Origin: Oscillospiraceae bacterium
GTDB taxonomy: Bacteria; Bacillota; Clostridia; Oscillospirales; Ruminococcaceae
NCBI GenBank assembly: GCA_018110905.1
Contig: JAGBAZ010000019.1
Coordinates: 1-64,000, forward strand
Length of the DNA stretch: 64,000 bases
Direction of reading: 5' to 3'
A program made the translations under genes and the position numbers. Position 1 is the stretch's first letter. The number at the start of each line of letters is the position of its first letter. Of the stretch, positions 50,321-59,745 are shown piece by piece. The notes beneath the pieces are model-generated. The model saw nothing but the letters and a program-made list of their open reading frames with translations. It made no database searches and had not been told where the DNA came from.

Positions 50321-53300
50321 TTAAGCGTCGATGGTGGAGATGCAAAGGGTGGTTTCTTCAAGAACGTCGAGAAGAACTTTTACGGTATCGAGAGCGGTGA
50401 AAACGGAAACGTTGTTTTCAATAGCATAGTTACGGATAAGCTGGCCGTCATTTTCCTGACCGACGGAACCGATATCGCGGGTATTGATAACGTAGGCGAT
50501 GTGGCCCTGGCGGAGAGAATCGCGGATTTCCTCGCTTCCGTCGCTGATTTTCTTAAGAACGTGGGTGCGGATTCCGTTTTCTTTAAGGAATTTTGCGGTA
50601 CCGCCTGTCGCCTCAATGTTGAAGCCAAGGTCATAGAAACGGCGGATAAGGGGAAGAGCTTCTTCCTTATCTTTATCTGCAATGGTTGCGAAGATGGTGC
50701 CGTAGTTCTGGAGGTGCATTCCGGAAGCCTGGAGTGCTTTATAAAGTGCACGGTTGAGTTTATCGTCATATCCGATTGCTTCTCCGGTGGATTTCATTTC
50801 GGGAGAAAGATAAGCATCAAGTCCGTGAATTTTGTTGAAGGAGAATACTGGAACTTTTACGTACCATCTCTTCTTTTCGTCCGGATAGATTCCGAAGATT
50901 CCCTGTTCCTTAAGGCTCTTTCCAAGGATTACTTCCGTTGCGATATCCGCAAGGCTGTAACCGGTTGCTTTGGAAAGGAACGGAACGGTTCTGGAAGAAC
51001 GGGGGTTTACTTCGATGATATAAACGTCGTCGTGTTCGTCAACAATGAACTGGATGTTATAAAGGCCGATGATTCCGATTCCAAGGCCGAGTTTTTTCGC
51101 ATACTGAAGAATGGTGCCTTTAACTTTGTCGGAGATGCTGAAGGTGGGATATACGCTTATGGAGTCGCCGGAATGGATACCGGTTCTTTCAACAAGTTCC
51201 ATAATTCCGGGTACGAAAACGTCGATTCCGTCACAGATTGCATCGACTTCAACTTCTTTTCCGAAGATATATTTATCAACAAGAACCGGTTTGTCTTCGC
51301 CCAGTTCAACCGCAGTTTTGAGGTAGTGGCGAAGCTGTTCTTCGTTTGCAACGATCTGCATTGCTCTTCCGCCGAGAACGAAGGAAGGACGAACAAGAAC
51401 AGGATATCCGATTTCCTTTGCGGCCGCGCAGCCGTCTTCAATATTGGTAACGGCTTTACCTTTCGGCTGGGGAATATTGAGTTCCTCAAGAATTTTTTCA
51501 AAGCTGTCGCGGTTTTCGGCTCTTTCGATTGCGTCGCAATCGGTGCCGATGATTTTAACTCCTCTGTCGCGGAGCGGCTCGGCAAGGTTGATAGCGGTCT
51601 GGCCGCCGAGAGAAGCGATTACACCTTCGGGTTTTTCAAGCTCGATGATGTTCATAACGTCTTCGGGAGTAAGAGGTTCGAAATAGAGCTTATCGCTGGT
51701 GGTATAGTCGGTGGAAACGGTTTCGGGGTTGTTGTTAATGATAATTGCCTCGTAACCGGATTTTTTAATGGTGGTTACCGCATGAACGGTGGAATAGTCG
51801 AATTCAACGCCCTGGCCGATTCTGATGGGGCCTGCGCCGAGAACGATAATTTTCTTTTTATCGGTTACGATGGAAGCGTTTTCGCCGGTATAGGAAGAAT
51901 AGAAATAAGGGATATATGCTCCGCAATGGAAGGTATCGACCATTCTGTAAACCGGGAACATATTCTTTTCCTTGCGGAAGCTGAAAACTTCGATTTCCGG
52001 GCAGTTCCAGAGTTTTGCGATATATTCATCGCCGAATCCCATTTTCTTTGCTTCAAGAAGAACTGCTTCGTCTTTAACGTTCTCTTTAACTTTGTTTTCC
52101 ATCTTTACGATGTTTTCAACAGCTTTAAGGAAGAACTCGGTGATTTTGGTAACTTCATGAAGTTTTGCGGTGGTTTCGCCGCGGCGGATAAGCTCGGTGA
52201 TTCCGAAAATGTTGTCATCGCGGAACTGTTCGATATATTTATAGATTTCTTCGGTGCTCATGCCGTCGAATTTTTTGAGATAGAGGTGGCAAACGCCGGT
52301 TTCAAGGGAGCGAACACCTTTAAGAAGGCATTCCTCAAGGTTGGAACCGATTCCCATGATTTCGCCGGTTGCTTTCATCTGGGTTCCGAGAGTGTTGGGA
52401 GCGGTTGCAAATTTATCGAAGGGGAAGCGCGGAAGTTTTGCAATTACGTAATCGAGGGAAGGCTCGGTTTTTGCGGTGGTTCCGGCAAGTTCGATTTCGT
52501 CAAGAGTCATGCCGACAGCAATTTTTGCGGTAACTTTTGCAATGGGGAATCCGCTTGCTTTGGAAGCAAGAGCAGAAGAGCGGGAAACGCGGGGGTTAAC
52601 TTCGATAAGGTAATATTCGCTGGAATCGGGATTGAGAGCGAACTGGACGTTGCAGCCGCCTTCGATTTTAAGTTCGCGGATAAGTTTGATAGCGGAATCG
52701 TTGAGCATCTTCATATCATGGTCGGAAAGGGTCATGATAGGAGCAACAACGATGGAGTCGCCGGTATGAACGCCGACGGGGTCGACGTTTTCCATTCCGC
52801 AGATGGTGATTGCGTTGTCTTCGGAATCGCGCATTACCTCAAATTCGATTTCTTTATAACCTTTAACGCTCTTTTCGATAAGAACCTGGTGAACGGGGGA
52901 AAGTTTGAAAGCGTTTCTTCCGATTTCAACAAGTTCCTCTTCGTTGTTTGCAAAGCCGCCGCCGGTTCCGCCAAGGGTGAAAGCAGGGCGAAGAACGATA
53001 GGATATCCGATGCGTTCCGCAGCTGCTTTTGCTTCATCAAGGTTATAGGTGATTTCGGAAGGGATTACCGGTTCGCCGATGGACTGGCAAAGTTCTTTGA
53101 ACATTTCGCGGTCTTCGGCTCTTTCAATACTTTCGCTGCTGGTTCCGAGAAGTTTTACACGGCATTCTTTAAGGATACCTTTTTTCTCAAGCTGCATTGC
53201 AAGGTTAAGGCCGGTCTGGCCGCCGATTCCGGGAACGATCGCATCGGGTCTTTCGTGGCGGATGATCTTTGCGATATATTCAAGGGTAAGAGGCTCCATA

Positions 53301-53494
53301 TAGACCTTATCTGCGATGAGGGTATCGGTCATGATGGTTGCGGGGTTGCTGTTGCAAAGAACAACCTCATAGCCTTCTTCTTTAAGCGCAAGGCATGCCT
53401 GGGTTCCCGCATAGTCAAATTCCGCAGCCTGGCCGATTACGATAGGGCCGGAGCCGATGATGAGAATTTTTTTGATGTCCGTTCTTTTTGCCAT
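50321..53494 (-). CDS. carB: Carbamoyl-phosphate synthase large subunit
   Basis: 1057 residues with two homologous ATP-grasp synthetase halves. The first begins [21 protein letters not shown] and the second [20 protein letters not shown] near residue 548. A C-terminal MGS-like allosteric domain follows from about residue 930 ([17 protein letters not shown]). It needs the glutaminase subunit CarA, which is not encoded next to it or elsewhere in this window. It sits between pyrC and pyrK. Confidence 0.98.
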   Translation of the reverse strand: MAKRTDIKKILIIGSGPIVIGQAAEFDYAGTQACLALKEEGYEVVLCNSNPATIMTDTLIADKVYMEPLTLEYIAKIIRHERPDAIVPGIGGQTGLNLAMQLEKKGILKECRVKLLGTSSESIERAEDREMFKELCQSIGEPVIPSEITYNLDEAKAAAERIGYPIVLRPAFTLGGTGGGFANNEEELVEIGRNAFKLSPVHQVLIEKSVKGYKEIEFEVMRDSEDNAITICGMENVDPVGVHTGDSIVVAPIMTLSDHDMKMLNDSAIKLIRELKIEGGCNVQFALNPDSSEYYLIEVNPRVSRSSALASKASGFPIAKVTAKIAVGMTLDEIELAGTTAKTEPSLDYVIAKLPRFPFDKFATAPNTLGTQMKATGEIMGIGSNLEECLLKGVRSLETGVCHLYLKKFDGMSTEEIYKYIEQFRDDNIFGITELIRRGETTAKLHEVTKITEFFLKAVENIVKMENKVKENVKDEAVLLEAKKMGFGDEYIAKLWNCPEIEVFSFRKEKNMFPVYRMVDTFHCGAYIPYFYSSYTGENASIVTDKKKIIVLGAGPIRIGQGVEFDYSTVHAVTTIKKSGYEAIIINNNPETVSTDYTTSDKLYFEPLTPEDVMNIIELEKPEGVIASLGGQTAINLAEPLRDRGVKIIGTDCDAIERAENRDSFEKILEELNIPQPKGKAVTNIEDGCAAAKEIGYPVLVRPSFVLGGRAMQIVANEEQLRHYLKTAVELGEDKPVLVDKYIFGKEVEVDAICDGIDVFVPGIMELVERTGIHSGDSISVYPTFSISDKVKGTILQYAKKLGLGIGIIGLYNIQFIVDEHDDVYIIEVNPRSSRTVPFLSKATGYSLADIATEVILGKSLKEQGIFGIYPDEKKRWYVKVPVFSFNKIHGLDAYLSPEMKSTGEAIGYDDKLNRALYKALQASGMHLQNYGTIFATIADKDKEEALPLIRRFYDLGFNIEATGGTAKFLKENGIRTHVLKKISDGSEEIRDSLRQGHIAYVINTRDIGSVGQENDGQLIRNYAIENNVSVFTALDTVKVLLDVLEETTLCISTIDA

Positions 53495-53528
53495 TCTTTT
53501 TCGCTCTCCTTCGTTTTATATCTGAAAA

Positions 53529-54740
53529 TTATTTATAAACAATCTGTCCGTCTTTGACGGTGAGCAAGCATTTTCCGAAAAGCTCCCAGCCTTCGAAAGG
53601 CGTTGCTTTTCCCATAGAGATAAATTTTTCCGGTTCGACTTTTTCAAGCGCTTCAAGATCCCATACGGTAAAATCGTTTTCGAGAGAAATTCCGAAGCGC
53701 TTTCTCGGATTTATCGCAAGAAGCTCAATCGCCTTTTCAAGGGTGATTATTCCGGTTTTGACAAGTTTTGTATAAACCACCGGGAAACAGGTTTCGATTC
53801 CGGTTATTCCGAAGGGCGATTTTTCAAGTCCCCTCGATTTTTCTTCGGCGGAATGTGGCGCATGGTCGGTTGCGATCATATCGATCGTTCCGTCCTGGAT
53901 TCCTTTGATAAGGGCTTCTCTGTCCGCTTTTCCGCGAAGAGGAGGATTCATTTTGAATCTTCCCTCTTCCTGCAAGTCGGAATCGTCCATAACCAGATAA
54001 TGTGGTCCGGTTTCGCAGGTTACGTTTACTCCTTCGGCTTTTGCCTTTCGGATTATGTCAACGCTTTCCTTGGTGGAAATGTGGCAGACGTGGTAGGCGC
54101 ATCCGGTTTCTTTCGCAAGGCGAAGGTCCCTTTCAATTTGTTTCCATTCGCTTTCGCTGCAGATTCCCCTGTGACCGTGTTCTTTTGCGTAATCACCGTC
54201 ATGGATATATCCGCCGCGAAGAAGTTCGTTGACTTCGCAATGGGCAACTATCATCTTTCCGAGAGCTTTTGCACGAAGCATTGCTTCACGCATCATTTCT
54301 TCGCTCTGAACTCCCCTTCCGTCATCGGAAAAAGCAATTACCTTTTCCGCAAGGGATTCCATATCAACAAGTTCTTCGCCCTTTTCGCCGACGGTAATTG
54401 CGGCATAAGGCAAAACTTCGATAACCGCATCCCGCTCGATTATATCGGTCTGTTCTTTAAGATGTTCCGCGGAATCCGGAACGGGGTCAAGGTTCGGCAT
54501 TGTGCAAACGGAAGTGTAACCTCCTTTTGCGGCAGCCTTTGAACCGGTTTTTATGGTTTCCTTATAAGAAAACCCCGGTTCACGAAAATGCACATGCACA
54601 TCGCAAAAACCGGGGAATACTGCATATTTTGAAAGGTCGCAAACAGCGCCCTCTTCTGCGGAAGACACTTCTGCAAAGAAGGTTTTTTCAGCAAAATCGG
54701 ACTTGAATTCAACTTTTTTAATTGCATTTATGTCAGTCAT
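53529..54740 (-). CDS. pyrC: Dihydroorotase
   Basis: 403 residues of the class I amidohydrolase type. FPGFCDVHVHFREPGFSYKE near residue 45 holds the first metal histidines. AHCEVNELL, the YHVCHISTKESV segment and MIATDHAPHSAEEK with the catalytic Asp near residue 280 follow. First gene of the pyr operon, starting at the ATG 8 bases after AAAGGAAACC and 24 bases beyond the attenuator hairpin. Confidence 0.97.
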   Translation of the reverse strand: MTDINAIKKVEFKSDFAEKTFFAEVSSAEEGAVCDLSKYAVFPGFCDVHVHFREPGFSYKETIKTGSKAAAKGGYTSVCTMPNLDPVPDSAEHLKEQTDIIERDAVIEVLPYAAITVGEKGEELVDMESLAEKVIAFSDDGRGVQSEEMMREAMLRAKALGKMIVAHCEVNELLRGGYIHDGDYAKEHGHRGICSESEWKQIERDLRLAKETGCAYHVCHISTKESVDIIRKAKAEGVNVTCETGPHYLVMDDSDLQEEGRFKMNPPLRGKADREALIKGIQDGTIDMIATDHAPHSAEEKSRGLEKSPFGITGIETCFPVVYTKLVKTGIITLEKAIELLAINPRKRFGISLENDFTVWDLEALEKVEPEKFISMGKATPFEGWELFGKCLLTVKDGQIVYK

Positions 54741-54763
54741 TTTCGGTTTCCTTTCAAATAAAA

Positions 54764-54796
54764 AATCCGCTGACGAACAGAATTCGTCGGCGGAAT
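54764..54796 (-). terminator. Attenuator terminator of the pyr operon
   Basis: On the minus strand TCCGCCGACGAA, a short loop, TTCGTCAGCGGA (one mismatch) and then T6ATTT lie directly before the pyrC ribosome site. With the PyrR element upstream this forms a transcription attenuator. Confidence 0.8.
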
Positions 54797-54860
54797 GCAT
54801 ACAAAAATTACGGCACCGCAATTTTTACTGCAAAGCGCCAGAATAACATATATACAAATC

Positions 54861-54885
54861 TTGCCGATCTCTCTGTATCGTCTTT
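54861..54885 (-). promoter_or_regulatory. PyrR-binding RNA element in the pyr leader
   Basis: The minus-strand leader reads GACGATACAGAGAGATCGGCAAG. The CAGAGAG loop (CNGNGAG) is flanked by a short GAT..ATC stem. This matches the PyrR-bound anti-antiterminator hairpin known from Bacillus pyr leaders. UMP-bound PyrR would favour the terminator at 54764. No pyrR gene is in the window. Confidence 0.75.
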
Positions 54886-54903
54886 TAAAGATTTATTTTA
54901 TAT

Positions 54904-54932
54904 ATGATAACACATTATAAAATGTGTGTCAA
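54904..54932 (-). promoter_or_regulatory. pyr operon promoter
   Basis: On the minus strand TTGACA (54932-54927), 17 bp, TATCAT (54909-54904). The ACACATTTTATAATGTGT palindrome fills the spacer. Confidence 0.8.
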
Positions 54933-54954
54933 GAAAAGGTTTGTTTAAAAATGT

Positions 54955-55440
54955 TTATTTCCAACCTTTTTTGTCAAGCTTTTTCAAAAGTTCCTCTGTA
55001 ACATCTTTTTCAAAAACGATCCTTCTGCCGTCTTCAACTTTTATGTTAAGTCTTCCGAAACGATCCTTTTCAAAAAATCCGAAATTCTTTTTAAAAAATT
55101 CTTCAATTGTGGGCTTTTTGGATTTGTAATAAACCGCAATAATGCTTTCTTCGGTAAAGAAAAACTTTGTCGGCATATCAAAATCTTTTCTTAAAATTCC
55201 TTCCGCCGTGCAAAAATAAGGTTTTTGGATCTCCTTTTCTGCTTTTTCATATCTGTTTGCGGAAAGTTTTTTATCAAGAGCGGTTTGAAGAAAAGAAAAA
55301 ACAGCCATTGCCAAAGCTATCGGAATGGAAAGCCATATTTTTTTCGCGTCAATAAACGCAAGGGCCGCCGCGCAGACAATTCCGCAGATAAGCCCCGCAA
55401 AAAGAGCAACGGGTATATCCTTTTTTAAATTTTTGTTCAA
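54955..55440 (-). CDS. Two-TM membrane protein of unknown function
   Basis: Not recognised. 161 residues with two hydrophobic segments near residues 10-30 (VALFAGLICGIVCAAALAF) and 34-52. A basic soluble domain follows (FFTEESIIAVYYKSKKPTIEEFF), rich in aromatic/Lys pairs and reminiscent of small YcxB/PH-like bacterial domains. The TTG at 55440 follows AAAGGTGA closely. It lies 14 bases after the ribF stop and is last in the ecf-truA-ribF run. Confidence 0.6.
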   Translation of the reverse strand: MNKNLKKDIPVALFAGLICGIVCAAALAFIDAKKIWLSIPIALAMAVFSFLQTALDKKLSANRYEKAEKEIQKPYFCTAEGILRKDFDMPTKFFFTEESIIAVYYKSKKPTIEEFFKKNFGFFEKDRFGRLNIKVEDGRRIVFEKDVTEELLKKLDKKGWK

Positions 55441-55454
55441 AAAATCACCTTTTT

Positions 55455-56399
55455 TCAAATTCCGAGAAGATTTTTGGTATCTTCGCCGGATGTTCTTATC
55501 CAGCGCAGCGCAAGACGTTCAGAATTGCTTCTGTCAACGGCAATTCTTGCAAAAAGTTCTTCGCGGTTTTTAAAGACCATTTCCTCACGGACAAAATCAA
55601 TGAGAAAAACCGGAACTTTTTTTCCGTAAAGTTCGCCGTTCCAACCGATTATATGGGTTTCTGCTGCGGGAATATTTTCGTCGGAAACAGTGGGTTTTAC
55701 CCCAACATTCGTAACCGCCGGATAGAATTTCCCGTCGATATAAGCCGCAGAAACATAAACGCCGAATTTCGGAATTATGTAATTTTCGGCAATGGGCTGG
55801 TTGATTGTCGGAAGACCGAATTTTCTTCCGAGTTTATTTCCGGAAACGATTTCGGTTTCAACGCAGAAAGGATATCCCGCAAGAAGTTCCACTTCCGCCA
55901 TATTTCCGTTTTCGGCTGCAGCGCGGATTCTTGTGGAACTTATGGCCTCGCCTTTGTCGTAAATTTTTTCGACAAAACAATATTCCATTCCGAATTTTTC
56001 ACAGAATTCCGCCATTTCTTTTGTTCCGCAGGAAGCTTTGAAACCAAAGCGATAATCTGTTCCGCAGACAACTTTTTTACAGCGGAGCTTTTTGAAAAGG
56101 ATATCGCGCACAAATTCTTCGCCGGAAAGTCCTTTAACGTCCCCGAAATCCGGAGCATAAACATGTTTTATTCCGCAGGATTTCATAATGCTGAATTTTA
56201 TTTCCGGCGGTTCAAGACGTTTTGCACCGGCTTTTCCCGTAGGAAGGCTTTTTTCCGAAAAGGTGAAGACCCAGGGTTCAAGTCCTTCGGAAATAACTGC
56301 TCTGCGCAGAACTTCCCGGTGACCTTTATGGACACCATCAAAAACTCCGAGAGCAACAACGGTATCGTTTTTCGGAAATTCGGTTGTAATAAATTCCAT
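55455..56399 (-). CDS. ribF: Bifunctional riboflavin kinase / FAD synthetase
   Basis: 314 residues. The N-terminal FAD synthetase is marked by ALGVFDGVHKGHREVL near residue 15 and the C-terminal flavokinase by GNKLGRKFGLPTIN near residue 190. It makes FMN and FAD from riboflavin. The ATG at 56399 gives the usual distance to the GVFDGVH motif; an ATG at 56411 inside truA is possible. It slightly overlaps truA's end or abuts it. Confidence 0.95.
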   Translation of the reverse strand: MEFITTEFPKNDTVVALGVFDGVHKGHREVLRRAVISEGLEPWVFTFSEKSLPTGKAGAKRLEPPEIKFSIMKSCGIKHVYAPDFGDVKGLSGEEFVRDILFKKLRCKKVVCGTDYRFGFKASCGTKEMAEFCEKFGMEYCFVEKIYDKGEAISSTRIRAAAENGNMAEVELLAGYPFCVETEIVSGNKLGRKFGLPTINQPIAENYIIPKFGVYVSAAYIDGKFYPAVTNVGVKPTVSDENIPAAETHIIGWNGELYGKKVPVFLIDFVREEMVFKNREELFARIAVDRSNSERLALRWIRTSGEDTKNLLGI

Positions 56400-56403
56400 G
56401 CTG

Positions 56404-57156
56404 TCAGTCATCTTCCTCATCATAAAGTACGTAATCGAGATAAAGTCCTTCGGCTTTTGCGGTTCTTCCCGCTCTGGTGCGGTCTTTGGATTCGATTATA
56501 TCAAGAATTTCGTCCGGTTCGATTTTTCCTTCATTAACTTCAAGAAGGGTTCCGACCATTATACGGACCATGTTATAAAGGAATCCGTCGCCGGTCACGG
56601 AAAAGGTAACAAGTTCCCCTTCCCTTTCAACCTGGCAATCGAAAATTGTTCTGGTGAAATCCTCCTGGTCGCCGTTTGAACCGCAGAAAGCGGAAAAATC
56701 ATAAGTTCCGATAAAATCGGTGCAGACCGCATCAAGATAGTTTTCATCGATGGGTTTCGGATAATGGAGCGCAAGTCCCTGCCAGAAAGGGCTCATATAA
56801 GGCGCGTTCCAGATTTTATAAACATAGCGTTTTCCTTTGCAGGAATAGCGGGCGTGGAAATTTTCGGAAACTTCCTCACAGTCCACCGCGGCAATATCGT
56901 CCGGAAGAAGCGCATCAAGGCTCCTGCGGATATGATCGCAATCCATTTCGCTTTCGGTTTTGAAACTTACGCAGAACATGTTGGCATGAACGCCGGCGTC
57001 GGTTCTGGAACAGCCTTTGATGTCCGGTCTTTCGCCCTTAAAAAGCACCTGCATTGCGTCCTGAAGAGTTTCCGCAACGGTTACAGCGTTTTTCTGGACC
57101 TGGAAGCCGTGATAATTAGTGCCCTTATAAGAAATGGTCAGCAGAAGGTTTCTCAA
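56404..57156 (-). CDS. truA: tRNA pseudouridine(38-40) synthase TruA
   Basis: 250 residues. SYKGTNYHGFQVQ opens the protein, the catalytic Asp is in GCSRTDAGVHAN near residue 57, and GDGFLYNMVRIMVGTLLEV is the conserved C-terminal motif. It overlaps the ecfT stop by 4 bases. The ecfA1-ecfA2-ecfT-truA order is the standard Firmicutes arrangement. Confidence 0.97.
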   Translation of the reverse strand: MRNLLLTISYKGTNYHGFQVQKNAVTVAETLQDAMQVLFKGERPDIKGCSRTDAGVHANMFCVSFKTESEMDCDHIRRSLDALLPDDIAAVDCEEVSENFHARYSCKGKRYVYKIWNAPYMSPFWQGLALHYPKPIDENYLDAVCTDFIGTYDFSAFCGSNGDQEDFTRTIFDCQVEREGELVTFSVTGDGFLYNMVRIMVGTLLEVNEGKIEPDEILDIIESKDRTRAGRTAKAEGLYLDYVLYDEEDD

Positions 57157-57971
57157 AGTCTGAACACCTCCGGACCGAACATATTCATAAGGATAATCGC
57201 CGCAAAACCAAGGGCAACAAAAAGAGCAGCACCGAAATCTTTTCCGGAAAGTTTAAGCTGTTTCATTCTTGTTCTGCCTTCGCCGCCATGATAGCAGCGG
57301 CATTCCATTGCAAGGGCAAGCTCGTCCGCCCTTCTGAATGCGGAAACAAAAAGCGGAATAAGAATCGGGATAAGAGCTTTTGCCTTTTCGATAACGTTGC
57401 CGCTTTCCATGTCCGCGCCCCTTGCTTTCTGCGCCGCCATTATCTTCTGAGTTTCGTCGATAAGGGTGGGGATAAAACGAAGAGCAATGGTCATCATCAT
57501 GGAAAGTTCATGCACCGGAATTTTTATCTTCTGGAGCGGTTTCATAAGTCTTTCAAGGCCGTCGGTAAGCGCAATAGGGGTTGTGGTATAGGTTAAAAGG
57601 CTGCTTCCGGCAATAAGGCAGATTATGCGTATGCACATGAGCACGGCGGTGAGCACGCCCTTTTCGGAAATCGAAATAAATTTCCATTCAAAAAGCGGTT
57701 CGCCTTCAACAAAGAAAACGTTGAGCACGGCGGTAAAGATTATAATCGGCATAATGGGCTTTATGCATTTGATGACAAGCTTCCAGGGAAGTTTTGAGAG
57801 CGCATAAAAGATAACTCCCATTCCCGCACCGATAAGAAGAGAGAACAAACCGTCCGCAACGAAAAGCAGAACGATATATGCAACGATAAGAATGAGCTTC
57901 ATTCTCGGGTCAAGGCGGTGGATTATGGAATCTCCCGGGAAGTACTGACCGAAAGTTATGTCTTTAAGCAT
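57153..57971 (-). CDS. ecfT: ECF transporter transmembrane subunit EcfT
   Basis: 272 residues. GQYFPGDSIIHRLDPRMKLILI opens the protein, several membrane segments follow, and the two coupling motifs with Ala-Arg-Gly (AAQKARGADM near residue 180) contact the ATPases. It forms the shared module with EcfA1 and EcfA2 for S components such as the one at 27577. It overlaps ecfA2 by 8 bases. Confidence 0.95.
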   Translation of the reverse strand: MLKDITFGQYFPGDSIIHRLDPRMKLILIVAYIVLLFVADGLFSLLIGAGMGVIFYALSKLPWKLVIKCIKPIMPIIIFTAVLNVFFVEGEPLFEWKFISISEKGVLTAVLMCIRIICLIAGSSLLTYTTTPIALTDGLERLMKPLQKIKIPVHELSMMMTIALRFIPTLIDETQKIMAAQKARGADMESGNVIEKAKALIPILIPLFVSAFRRADELALAMECRCYHGGEGRTRMKQLKLSGKDFGAALFVALGFAAIILMNMFGPEVFRL

Positions 57972-58839
57972 CGGTTTCGCCTCCTTTTTTAAGGAGATCA
58001 AACACTGCATTTTTTGCTTCCTCAACGGTGAGCACGCTTTCCGGAACGTCAAAACCTTTTTCGCGGAGTTTTGCAAAAACGCGGCTTATCTGGGGAACTT
58101 CGAGTCCGATTTTGCAGAGTTCATCAACGCGTTTGAAAATTTCACGGGTTTCTCCGTACATTGCAACCTTTGAATGGTTCATTATGAGCACGTGGCTTGC
58201 GAAACGGGCAACATCTTCCATGCTGTGAGAAACAAGAATAACGGTTGCGCCTGTTTCGTCATGGTAATTTTTTATCTCCGAAAGGATAAATTCACGTCCT
58301 TTGGGGTCAAGTCCTGCGGTGGGTTCATCAAGAATGAGCACTTCGGGTTTCATTGCGAGCACGCCCGCAATGGCAACTCTTCTCTTTTCACCGCCGGAAA
58401 GTTCAAAAGGCGATTTTTCAAGATATTCCTCGGTAAGACCGGTGAGTTTTGCGGCTTCACGCACTCTTCTGTTTATATCATTTTCGGAAAGTCCCATGTT
58501 TTTCGGTCCGAAGGCGATATCTTTATAAACCGTTTCCTCGAAAAGCTGGTGCTCCGGATACTGGAAAACAAGACCGACTTTAAAACGGAATTTTCTTATT
58601 TCCTTGGGGTTTGCCCAAATATCCTCGCCTCCGACAAAAACTTTTCCGGAAGTTGGCTTAATAAGCCCGTTAAGATGCTGGATCAGGGTGGATTTTCCGG
58701 AACCGGTGTGGCCGATAAGTCCGACAAATGAACCTTTTTCAATTTCAATATTTACGTTATCTATCGCACGGTGCTCATAGGGGGTTCCTTCGGAATAGAC
58801 GTAGCTTAAATTTTCTGTTCTGATAATTGCATCAGCCAT
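57964..58839 (-). CDS. ecfA2: ECF transporter ATPase EcfA2
   Basis: 291 residues. Walker A is GHTGSGKST near residue 40, the Q-loop is LVFQYPEHQLF, the signature is LSGGEKRRVAIAG near residue 143, and Walker B is VLILDEPTAGLDP. The start overlaps the ecfA1 stop by 8 bases and has AAAGGCGG 9 bases upstream. Confidence 0.96.
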   Translation of the reverse strand: MADAIIRTENLSYVYSEGTPYEHRAIDNVNIEIEKGSFVGLIGHTGSGKSTLIQHLNGLIKPTSGKVFVGGEDIWANPKEIRKFRFKVGLVFQYPEHQLFEETVYKDIAFGPKNMGLSENDINRRVREAAKLTGLTEEYLEKSPFELSGGEKRRVAIAGVLAMKPEVLILDEPTAGLDPKGREFILSEIKNYHDETGATVILVSHSMEDVARFASHVLIMNHSKVAMYGETREIFKRVDELCKIGLEVPQISRVFAKLREKGFDVPESVLTVEEAKNAVFDLLKKGGETDA

Positions 58840-59701
58840 TCTGAGCACCGCCTTTCAGAAGTTCCTCGAGTGCAAAAACGCATTCCTCTTCCGTAAGCAC
58901 ACAATCCGGAATTTCAAAGCCTTCTTTTTTAAGTTCATAACAAAGTTCCGTAACCTGGGGAACATCAAGACCGCGTTCTTTTATTTTTTCAACGCTTCCG
59001 AAAACCTCTCTCGGGGTGGAATCCATTATCACCTTTCCGTCATCAACCACAACAACTCTGTTGCACATTGCTGCCTCGTCCATATAGTGGGTGATGATAA
59101 CAACGGTGATACCAAGTTCACTGTTGAGCTGTTTTATGGTTTCCATAACCTCTCTGCGGCCTTTGGGGTCAAGCATTGCGGTGGGTTCATCAAGAACAAC
59201 GCATTTCGGGCGCATTGCAATAATTCCCGCAATGGCGATTCGCTGTTTCTGTCCGCCGGAAAGCTGGTTCGGCGCATGAAGGCGATAATCATACATATCG
59301 ACTTTTTTAAGCGCATCGTCAACCCTTTCGCGGATCTCTTCCGGCGGAACGCCGAGATTTTCCAGCGCAAAGGCAACGTCTTCTTCGATTATTGTTGCAA
59401 CTATCTGGTTATCCGGATTCTGGAAAACCATTCCCACTTCCTGACGGATTTCAAAAAGCTTTGCTTCTTCCGCGGTGGAAATTCCGCTTACGGAAACGCT
59501 TCCTTCGCTTGGAACAAGAATTGCATTGAAATGTTTCGCAAGGGTGGATTTTCCGGAACCGTTGTGACCGAGTACCGCAACAAATTCCCCTTCTTCGATG
59601 GAAACACTTACTCCGTCAAGAACAAGGGGCGGAATCACTCCGTCATAGCTCGGATAGCTGAAACTTATTCTGTTTGCTTCGATAAAACTTTTTTTAGACA
59701 T
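58832..59701 (-). CDS. ecfA1: ECF transporter ATPase EcfA1
   Basis: 289 residues. Walker A is GHNGSGKSTLAKHFN near residue 45, the Q-loop is MVFQNPDNQIVATIIEEDVAF typical of EcfA1, the signature is LSGGQKQRIAIAG and Walker B is CVVLDEPTAMLDP. It pairs with EcfA2 and EcfT to energise vitamin uptake. Confidence 0.96.
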   Translation of the reverse strand: MSKKSFIEANRISFSYPSYDGVIPPLVLDGVSVSIEEGEFVAVLGHNGSGKSTLAKHFNAILVPSEGSVSVSGISTAEEAKLFEIRQEVGMVFQNPDNQIVATIIEEDVAFALENLGVPPEEIRERVDDALKKVDMYDYRLHAPNQLSGGQKQRIAIAGIIAMRPKCVVLDEPTAMLDPKGRREVMETIKQLNSELGITVVIITHYMDEAAMCNRVVVVDDGKVIMDSTPREVFGSVEKIKERGLDVPQVTELCYELKKEGFEIPDCVLTEEECVFALEELLKGGAQNG

Positions 59702-59745
59702 TTTTGATCCTTTTTATCCTCATAAGTTTTTTCAGACTTTTTTGT

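Noticed and set aside
50501..53557. 1018-residue plus-strand frame opposite carB
   Set aside because: Pure antisense of a fully conserved gene. The long open frame follows from the codon bias of carB, and the product is Phe/Asn/Asp-rich and unlike any family.
54741..54820. 27-residue extension of pyrC
   Set aside because: It would translate through the attenuator hairpin; the ATG at 54740 has the ribosome site.
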